From assembly GCA_013396655.1 (NCBI GenBank), contig WBMV01004761.1, forward strand, positions 186-64,185: a DNA stretch of 64,000 nucleotides. The letters are read 5' to 3'. Position numbers and translations under genes: made by a program. The DNA comes from Campylorhamphus procurvoides (taxonomy: Eukaryota; Chordata; Aves; Passeriformes; Dendrocolaptidae). This document shows positions 55,591 to 64,000 of this stretch, piece after piece (positions within the stretch are counted from its first letter, which is position 1; the number at the start of each line of letters is the position of its first letter). The notes under the pieces were generated by a model. It saw nothing but the letters and a program-made list of their open reading frames with translations. It was not told where the DNA came from and searched no databases.

Positions 55591-56240
55591 CTCGCACGCC
55601 GCCTCTCCCCTCGCTGTGGCGCCGAGTCCTGAGCTCGGAACACCCGCCGGCTCCCCCCGAGGGCTCCCGGAGAGGAACCCGCGCACCCGGCAGCTCTGAA
55701 ACGCGGCGGGGAGCCTCGGGGTGCCCAGAAGCCCGGCGACTCTGAGGCAGTACCTTTTAGGCGGTCGCCCACCGCTGCCCGCCCGCCCGCTCCCTCCGGC
55801 GCCTGCAGCCCGCGGAGCGCAGGGGAAGCCGCCGCCGCCGCCACCTCCTCCCTCCCGGGCTCCAAACTCCTCCCCGCTGTTTTGCCGCCTTCCCTGCCAC
55901 GCGGTCCCCGCGTGGGAGAGCCGGTGGGTTTTCCTCCTCCCTGCCCGCCCTCGCCCCCGGGGGAGAAGGGGCCGGGGGAGCCGCGACCCCCGCACGGGCG
56001 GGCAGCCGAGCGCACCTCACCTCGGGGCGAACCCACCTGCGCCTCGCCGCTCTCCCCGCGCCGCCCCGCGTCCTGCTGCCGCCCCGTCCTTCGGCCCGCC
56101 TCGCCCGGCCCCAGCTCCCCCCCTTTCCGCGCCTACCACCGCATCTCCACGCCCGCCGCTGGCGGGAAAGCCCCGCGCCCGTGGGTCGGGGGCGTCTGGG
56201 CGGAAAGAGGGCAAACCGCCCCCTCTACGGATTTGAGTTA
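55591..56240 (-). promoter_or_regulatory. CpG island, probable distal SLC29A1 promoter
   Basis: Very CG-dense. Contains an E2F-like GGCGGGAAA at 56161-56169 and several minus-strand donor-like sites (for example GCAG|GTGGGT at about 56036 and CGAG|GTGAGG at about 56020). No coding exon recognised. Placement upstream of SLC29A1 suggests its main promoter, but a bidirectional or unrelated promoter is possible. Confidence 0.55.
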
Positions 56241-56422
56241 ATAGCCATGCATTAGTAAATATCATAATTCTAAAAGGAGCGGTGCGTTAAATCGTGGTTC
56301 TGAAATGAGTGTGAACTGGCCGTGTTTGCCTGGTCCCTCACTTGTCCCCCATGCTGAGCTCTAATCCAGACAAAAACCCTGTCTGCTGGCAGTCACCTCT
56401 TAAGCGTGTAACACAAATACCT

Positions 56423-56524
56423 ATTGATATATATATATACATGGATGTGTATATATATATGCACATATACATGCACTCATAAATATATATCTGTATATAC
56501 ACCTATACACACACAAATATATAT
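56423..56524. repeat. TA/CA-rich microsatellite
   Basis: About 100 bp of interrupted (TA)n with CATATACA and ACACACA interruptions. Confidence 0.9.
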
Positions 56525-56546
56525 TAAAAAACTGTCTTGAATTAGT

Positions 56547-56628
56547 GATCTAGTGTGCGACATCCTTGCCCACGGAACCAGATGATCTTTAAGGCCCCTT
56601 CCAACCCAAATAATTTGTGATTCTATGA
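56547..56628 (+). repeat. CR1 3'-end fragment
   Basis: Contains CCAGATGATCTTTAAGGCCCC, TTCCAACCCAAATAATT and ends GATTCTATGA, the CR1 3' terminus in plus sense. Confidence 0.85.
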
Positions 56629-59600
56629 GTCACAAGTAGGATTAAAGACACCTTTGTGCACTGCATATTCGTGGTGGTGCTACCCAGGATGGCAGGCAAT
56701 GTGTAGAGCCCTCTGACACTTAGAAACTGCCCTACATTCAGAGGATATGAGTACCATGTGTACACAGTATCCAAAGGGCAGGCACAAACTCTAAGATGTG
56801 TTTTTTCATGCTGCCGTCTCCAGGCTCCTATCTCTCCAGCACAGATACCTACTCTGCTGTGATAAAAGCTTGTTATTTAGCTTGAGTGCAGACGTGCAGA
56901 AGTCCTCAGGGTACTTTGTCCTCCAGCAAAAGGGAGTGCACCTGAATTCAACCTCCTATCTGTGTAGGTAAAACAGCTGCAGAAATCTTTTTTACGTAGC
57001 TGGGTGTTTAAATTTCCTCCTCCAGGATCACGGGGCCCTCCTGGCTATCTCAGTTCACCTATGCTATGCGGCCACAGGCAACGTCACCAGGAAGTCCCTG
57101 CAGCAGCTTTGACCATGAAAACATTTGTTCCATTAATAACCAACCTTGGAAAATTCTCTGCAGATGGTGATCACTTTGGGTATAGAAATTAAAACCAGAA
57201 GTTAAAACACCCCCGAAAGCTCTGGCAGATTCCCATCCTCACGATCTTTCAGCACGATGATCTCTAACACACATCTCCCTGAAGAATCCAAGCACCAAGC
57301 TTGTATTTTAAGACAGACACACAAAACATTGCCACGTAAGCAAAAAGTCCTTAAGGCCCAAGAAAAAGGCAATGGCAACAGGGCTGAGACAGCTACCAGT
57401 GCCTCTGAGCTACAACCATGACACTGCAGAGAGTCACCCTCAGAAAGAGACCTCTTCACTGGTCTGCTTTGTAACAGGCTCTGTAGCTGGATCTCTCCCT
57501 ATGTGCTTATGGTAGATATTTGTTGTGGGCTTTTGGGGTGAGATAATAGGGTGCACTAAAAACATGAAATGAGCAGCAGACAATATTGTCAGATAGTAAG
57601 ATAGGAGGCTCTTTTCTTAAATGTAAGATTCATATCAGATAAAATTAAATTTAAAAGCTCTCATCTGCAATTAAAGCTCCTTCTGCATCTCCCAGGCAAT
57701 GACAGATGCAAGCCCAGGGCCTGCCTTTCCTCAGCCCATTTTCCCTAAGCCATTCTGATCTGGGAGGTCTTCTAGTTAAGCTGCAACAGAGACAAAACCT
57801 CTCCTCTGCCCACCACACCTCATCTCTCCTCTCCTATCTCCTCTGCAAAACCCAAACAAAATAGAAAAGCAAGGCTGCCTGCTTCAGCATGTCTCACATC
57901 ACCTCTTCTCCAGCTTTGAGATGTTCCACACTGTCACCCCCGGAGCCTCAAGTCCCCTTGACAGTACTGGGGACATTGATGCCATGGCACCTTGGGCCCT
58001 ATGTTTCTCCTCAGGATGTCCACACTCACTGCTCAGTAGCATGAGCTAAAATTTGAGCATCTCTATAATTTTATTTTTCTATATAAGCTCCAACTTTAGG
58101 ACAGACTAAAAGCTGAGAGAATAAATTCCCCCAGGAACCTGAGCACAGGGTCCAGCCTGGCGGTGCCCAGCCAAACCACCACTGTGCTTTCAGAAGCCAG
58201 GACAAGGCTCTCAGCATCATTATAGCCTCAGACCCTGACGTCGGCAGGACAACCACCACAAAATTTACCTTTGAGTGGATATTCCAGGAAGTCGCCGCTT
58301 CAGGACAGAGTGGGTGTAGTCGCTGCCTCACTCCAGGCTTTCAACAGCAGGCTGCATAGCACTTACCATCACCACAGTACAGGATTAAATGTTCTCTAAT
58401 TCACAGCTCTGATCCCGTCTGCACAGCCGCTCCCCCAAGCACTGGAATCAACATCTCTCAACAGAGACGCCTCTCACTGGAGACAGGGGGTTTGAAATCC
58501 ATTAGAACGAACAGAGTCGCAGCCACCGATGACCCGCAGGCAGACAGGAGACCAGCAGATGGACCCGAGGGGAGGCGCGGAGAAAGGCAGCTTCCAGCTC
58601 CTAAGCACAGCACGGGCCGCTGGCTGCTTCTCTGCACACACCTGCGTACCCACCCACCACCAGCTTGCAGGTCAGGGTCTAGCGATGTTTTCTTTTGGGC
58701 AAGCAGGAGACCTGGATTGAGCAAGACACCGTGGGATGAGGAAGGCTAAGGCTCGAAGAGTGTGAGTGTCCTTTACAATCCAGCCCTGCCTGGTGCAGGA
58801 CAGTAGACATTTCACTCCAGGTTCTCTTCTCAGGAGAGGCATTCAGCCCCTCAAGAAGCGTGTCTGCTCTCATGAGCGATGCAGGTCATTGGGCTGTGTG
58901 ATGCCAATGGCAGCATGTAGTCGCAAGGGGGGGTGACACCTCCTCTGTAAGGGAAGGTAACAAATCGCACAGCCGGTGACAACTTATTTATTGCCCCACA
59001 AACATGAGCCCTTGCTGCAGGGCCAAGTTGCCTTGCTTCATCCTGTTGGAGTGCGGTGCCTTTGCAAAGCCCTCTGTTCCCAAGTGACTCATGTTACCAT
59101 CTTCACCTCTGCGTGTACAAAAACAAACTTCCTAGAAGAAGCAAACAGCTACAAAAACGGTTTCTGCTCCAAAACTGGACACAGCTGTGCTTTGCCCAGC
59201 ACTGGTACCGGGCCCACCACTGTACAACACACAAAGCTAGATGCTTCTCCCGTGTGTAATTTGGGCAAAAGAGAAAAAGCAGCCTTGAGTGGGGCCCAGG
59301 GCCTTGCTGCATTCCCACCCTCTCCATCTCCAAAACAGCAGCAATGGTGCCAAAACACGCTGCTGCTGTTGGCAGATTGCTGCGCTCCCCAAGCAAGGGG
59401 AGAAGGTAAAGCCCTGCTTTCAGGGAGAACGACAGCCAGCAAAGCCTCTCCCTTATATAAGGCTGGGAGTCCCATGGACATGCTTCCTGGGACATGTTGA
59501 TGGGGCTCAAGCTGGCCAGCACTTTGAGTTTTCTTCTGAAACCTCAAATGTGCGCTGCAGGCATTGCGTTGCCGTCACCCTGGAGCCCAATTTGTAAGCT

Positions 59601-62600
59601 CTGCTCACAGCTAGTTGGTAACAGTCAGAACAAACAGGCGAACTGCTCGCTCGCTCTTCACAGATACTTGCTGCCAAACCTTTCACAAAAGCTGCTTTTT
59701 TTACCCCGCCCCTTGTCGCAATTCCCTGCTTTAGCTAAAGCTATGAAATCCAAAATGGGAAAACAAACAAACAGCTGGTTTGGAAAGCAAGAGCAATAAG
59801 GGAGATTTATTCCAGGCAGTGGATAATGCATCACATGAGCTGAAGGAATATTTTTGGTGCCTCTTGGGCAACATTTGAGTTTTAGGCCCTGAAGAGCTAG
59901 CCGGCATTTGCAGGCACTTAGTGTTTCCAGAATCCTTTACACTTGGCACCCACGTCGATTGCTTTCCTCGGAGATTTGCAAGCACTTTGCAACCATACAT
60001 TAATTAACCCACCAGCCCTCCTCTGCAGTGAGATTTCCTTTTCCCTCTAAAGTGCCTGTGCTAGAGGCGACGGAAACTGAGGCATGGTGAAGCCAGCAGC
60101 CTGCAGCAGGCTGAAGTCAGGGGGTACATGCTGTCCAGCTCTCCTCTGCGTTGCAAAACACCCTTCTCTTTGCAAGCGTGACCCACAGCGGCAGCATTTC
60201 CCTACATCGGGTGCTGCCCACACCATTTCAGAGGGAGGCGCAGACAGCTCAGTTCAGAGAGCCCCGGCGCCACAGAGCAAAGAAACAGAGAGCCAGTGTG
60301 TTTAAAAGGCGGAGCAGGCAGGCAGGAGTGGAGTGGCAAGCAGATCAGCAGCCCTATCTGATTCTTTGCACGTGTGGCAAGGCGGCAGAGCACAGCTATA
60401 TTGGGAAAGCGGAAAAAGGGGGCATTTTTATCAGTCACGCGGAGGGAAACACAGAAGATGCTGGACCTCTGTCAAGTGCCAGCAAGTTATTAACCTATTA
60501 GCCAGTGGGGGAAAAACACTACAAGCTCCTGTGAATCCAGTTATAACAAGACTAGAATGACCCTGGATTCTTTGATAGTCAAAAAAGCATCTCAGCCTGT
60601 TGCCAAGATCAGTGAATGGCTCAGGGACCATTTTAGTTTTGTTTCCTTGCTGGTCCTGGCTGACCCTGGAGCAGGGTCCTGTCTGAAGACCTTTTTTGGG
60701 GTTGGTGTTCTCTGGTTGTTGATTGCAGGACTCCTGATGGTAACCCCCCGTGTTTTGGGATGAGGTGGCAGGGCAGAGGTAATGCTCACCTGATGGCCTG
60801 AGCCTGGCTGGGATGAGGTGGGGAAGGAGTGGGCTGCAATGCTCTCCTGAGCTCTGCCTGTGGCACAGATATCCAGCTGGCACGTCACCGTTTGCAGGGT
60901 GCAATGCAGACCTCCAGCGCCTTGTCGTCCTTCTGCTTCCTCCTGCAACCTGACCTGCCGGGATAAAGTCAGGCAGCTGCCTGTGATTTCTTCACTAGTG
61001 GACTGAGGGCAGCAAGAGCTCACTGCCAGTAGAGGAGCAGCCCCGGGTGAAAACCTGTAAGGAGAGGCAGGGGAGAGGGAGGCACCTGCTGCCAATCAGC
61101 CCCACCACCTCCCCATGCTAAGCATCCTCCCATGTGGGTAGCACCAAGATGCAACTGCTACCCCTAAAGCACTCACAGCTCTGGTGAGTGAACAGTCTGC
61201 AGACATGACAAGGAAGGGCCTCCACTGAGTGCGCCTCCAGCCCAGTGACAGGGCCGTGGGTGTTTTCCAGCTGGGCAGGCAGAAACAAAACCCATTGTCC
61301 CCTGATGCAGCACAGCTCAGCAAGGGGCCTGGGGTGCCCACAGGGCTCCTGGGGCCTGGCATGGACAGTAGGGTCCAGTTAAATTCCAGTCCCCTCTCGG
61401 GCTGATGAAGGCAGAGTGGGGGCAGCAGCATCTCTGGGCGACGAGGCAAGTCCCAGCTGGCAGGCTAGGGGGACACAAGCCACCCTGTCCAAACCACTGC
61501 TGAAGGTCTCCCATCCCCAACACCTCCTGGGTACAATCCTGCCCAGAGCGATCCCTCTCTCCTCCCTCCCCATCCCTCTGCCTCCCTCCGTGCACTGCTG
61601 CTGCCCTCTCCTGAGCCCCAGCTACCCATTTGCTTAGTCCTACAAGCATTAAGGCAGTAAACACTGCCTAACGACACCAATTAGCCGCGGAGCTTCTTCG
61701 AGGCTAGTTACTGAGTGACAGCTGTGCAGCCACCAGCCAAGGGTAAAATGCTACCCTACAGCACGCAGTTCCCACCTGCCAGGGCCCGAACTGAGGCCTG
61801 GGTAAACTCAAGACACACAGTCCAGACTTCCACCCATACCAGAGGAGATAGGCAGGAACCCTCCGTGGCATTCAGAAATGGTAGTCCAGGGGGATGGGCC
61901 ACTCCAAGCACCCAGTGTCACTCTGTCATGGTGTCACACCAGGTCTCCTTGGCAGAGGATGGAGCTGGCGAGGGCGGAGGGAGCCACACTAAAATCAAGG
62001 TCATCTGGCCCATTGAAGCAGTGCCGGGGGCACATCCTGCTCCTTAGCTGGCAGCACCAGTCTCCCACGATGGACCAGAGCCATTAAGGAGCTGACTGGC
62101 ACTCAGCCGTACTCGTAAAACACCACAGAAGAGCTGTGGCCTGCTGGGAATGGGGGACCTGGCAAGAGGAAGAGGGATGGCAGCCCCGCTGTGTGGTCCT
62201 CTTTCCCCACTTCTGCAAAGGCCATCCACACCCCAGCGGAGCAAGGTGTCTAGCAGCTCTCTGGATCTCATCTAAAAGGCAGAAGAAAACTTTCTGGACA
62301 ATGGATGAATCCCAGGCTCAAAGGAAAGCCTGGAGCCATGGCTCTGCACCAGCCTTCCCCAGGCACCTTGGTGGCAGCAGGCAGAGCCACGCTCCAGCTC
62401 TCAGGGAGTGTTGCAGCAGCCAGAGGCTGTCCATCCTACACGGCAGGGCAGGGCCAAGGCTCCTGCCTGCTGTCCCAGCTAGCCTGCTCCCTGGGCAGAC
62501 TCTGTGGCCACTTGCACCACAGGGACCATGGCACATGGCCACCTGCAGAGGCAAGGGCTCTAAACACAGGCCCAGGAGCAATCATGGCCATGCCAGCACC

Positions 62601-63059
62601 GTGTCTGTCCCTGGCTCAACAGTTGCTGGCTGGCGTGGAGGAATTCCACTCTGTGCAAACGTCTGGCAGGGCTGACTAAATCCTGTCTGGAGACTAAGCC
62701 CATCCTGTCATGCTTTCCCCCTTGGGCGAATCAGCGGCAAAGCTGTGGCTGAATGCTCCCAAACATCCCCCAGGGAGGTCTCCAGGAGAGCCCTTTCCCA
62801 CAGCTTCCAACAGTACCAGCCGTTCATCATTTCCTCTCCTTGCCAGTCATGTTTCCACGGGTTCCCAAGCCGAGACATGGTTCCCAGGCCACGCATCAGA
62901 ACACAACCGTGGGACATCAAAAGGAGGGGCAGGCTGAAACCGTGACCAGCAGCCCATCCTGTCCCGGATCATACGAGTACCACTGGGATCGCCCTCCCTC
63001 CCTTCCTCAGCCCCTCTGCAAAGCCGAGTGTCCACCCGTGGGCAAAAGATGGTCTTAAC
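56629..63059. other. Intergenic stretch with no recognised gene
   Basis: No exon of a known family was found on either strand. In human the next genes in this direction are MYMX and CAPN11; neither could be identified here. Confidence 0.5.
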
Positions 63060-63480
63060 ACGGACCAGCGAGGAGGAACCCCTCGGGTGTGTGTGGGGGG
63101 TCCTGCACCGCTCACGCGTGATGCTGGGATGCCCTGCTGGGGGAGTCTGTCTGTCCCCGGTGGGTGGTGGGAGGCAGTCGCTGCTGGCCCCCTCCTGTGC
63201 TCGCTGCGGAGCTGCGCGACCCCGGAGCGCCCTGCGGGGACGCCCCGACGGCGGTGGCGGGGGCGCGCGTGGCGGTGCTGCCCCCTGGCGGCGCCCCCGG
63301 TGGGTGCGCGGGCCCCTCGCCCTGTCGGGGCCGCGCCGCGAGCACGTGGGCGAGGAATTATCCGGCCGGAGGGGCTTAAGCGGCTCCGCGGAATGCGGCA
63401 GGGAGTGTGGGAAAGAGGAGCGGGTGGGGGGGAGCACAGCAGCGGCGTTCTCTTAGCAGCGGGGAGCTGATGGGCGGTGA
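63060..63480. promoter_or_regulatory. CpG island with CTCF-like core
   Basis: CG-dense block. On the minus strand, 63278-63292 reads GCCGCCAGGGGGCAG, a strong match to the CTCF core. A plus-strand donor-like site (GGGCG|GTGAGA) lies near 63476, so it may also be the first exon of a plus-strand transcript leaving the window. No coding sequence recognised. Confidence 0.55.
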
Positions 63481-64000
63481 GAGAGGGGTCTGGGTGGGGA
63501 GGCATCTCATGCCGCCCCTCGGGCTGGTGGGCTAGGGAAGCGAGCGCTGGGCTCACTGTGATGATGAGGAGGCAATGAGCTGCAGCAGGGAGATTCGGGC
63601 ATCACCGGCTCTGAGAGCCAAGCGCGCAGTGGGACAAGGCATCCCAAAGTGTGGGCTTGTTGGGTGTGCTGTGCTGACCCATGGGGGGACCGGGGATGGG
63701 CAGGAGCCAGAAAATCTGGGGGTAAGAGGGGAAGTCTGGGGGCAGAAGCTCAAGCTGTTTGAAGGTGGTTTGAAGAAGGAGGGCAGAGTTTGTAGGTAAC
63801 ATATCATGCAGAAGGGCAGGAATAGTGTTAAGAAGCAGATTTCAGGGTCAGGATGGATCACATGAAGGCACAACACAGTGACAGTCACCCTGAACAGAAT
63901 ACATGTCCTGAGACTGCTTGCTGCTAAACTGTGGGCCACAGAGAAAGAGGTCCTGGCTGGTCCTTTGAGAACCCTGACTCTCACAGGGGTGGGATGAGGA
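63481..64000. other. Right end of window, nothing recognised
   Basis: No exon, repeat or RNA gene seen. Confidence 0.5.

Noticed and set aside
60557..60763. 68-aa plus-strand frame with a C-terminal hydrophobic segment
   Set aside because: No family resemblance, no promoter or splice context; probably chance.

Overview
The window is nuclear DNA from a bird. It has vertebrate intron-exon genes, GC-rich CpG-island promoters, several CR1 LINE 3' ends and a solo avian ERVL-type LTR. The gene order NFKBIE(+), SLC35B2(+), HSP90AB1(-), SLC29A1(-) is the mirror image of the human 6p21 block SLC29A1-HSP90AB1-SLC35B2-NFKBIE. Nothing in the sequence fixes the species. I rebuilt the exon models by hand from splice sites, reading phase and remembered vertebrate family sequences; no database search was run.

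Region by region. 1-12.8 kb: NFKBIE (IkappaB-epsilon), cut by the left edge inside its first visible coding exon, with a 10.3-kb intron 1 that contains a near-perfect 35-bp inverted repeat. 14.0-15.1 kb: a CR1 element (falsely duplicated around a single N), a 31-N gap and the GC-rich first exon region of SLC35B2. 17.5-21.6 kb: SLC35B2 (Golgi PAPS transporter). 21.7-23.6 kb: short convergent intergenic space. 23.6-30.4 kb: HSP90AB1 (cytosolic HSP90-beta), 12 exons, complete at 724 aa. 30.9-32.3 kb: two CR1 copies. 32.5-40.6 kb: SLC29A1 (ENT1 nucleoside transporter), 12 coding exons, complete at 444 aa, with a solo LTR in one intron that carries a second N-joined false duplication. 40.6-64 kb: no confident coding exon. 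I see a ZNF143/THAP11-type promoter motif at 41.5 kb, an old LINE-like stretch at 44.5-45.2 kb, CpG islands at 55.6-56.2 and 63.1-63.5 kb (the second holds a strong CTCF-like core), and small repeats.

The genes do not form a pathway: an NF-kappaB inhibitor, a sulfate-donor transporter, a chaperone and a nucleoside transporter, all broadly expressed. SLC35B2 and HSP90AB1 converge tail to tail. HSP90AB1 and SLC29A1 lie head to tail on the minus strand.

I found no convincing wholly new system. The items most worth checking are the intronic hairpin, an in-frame upstream AUG that would add M-Q-E-T to HSP90-beta, the candidate SLC29A1 promoters, the CTCF-like site, and two exact tandem duplications that look like assembly errors.
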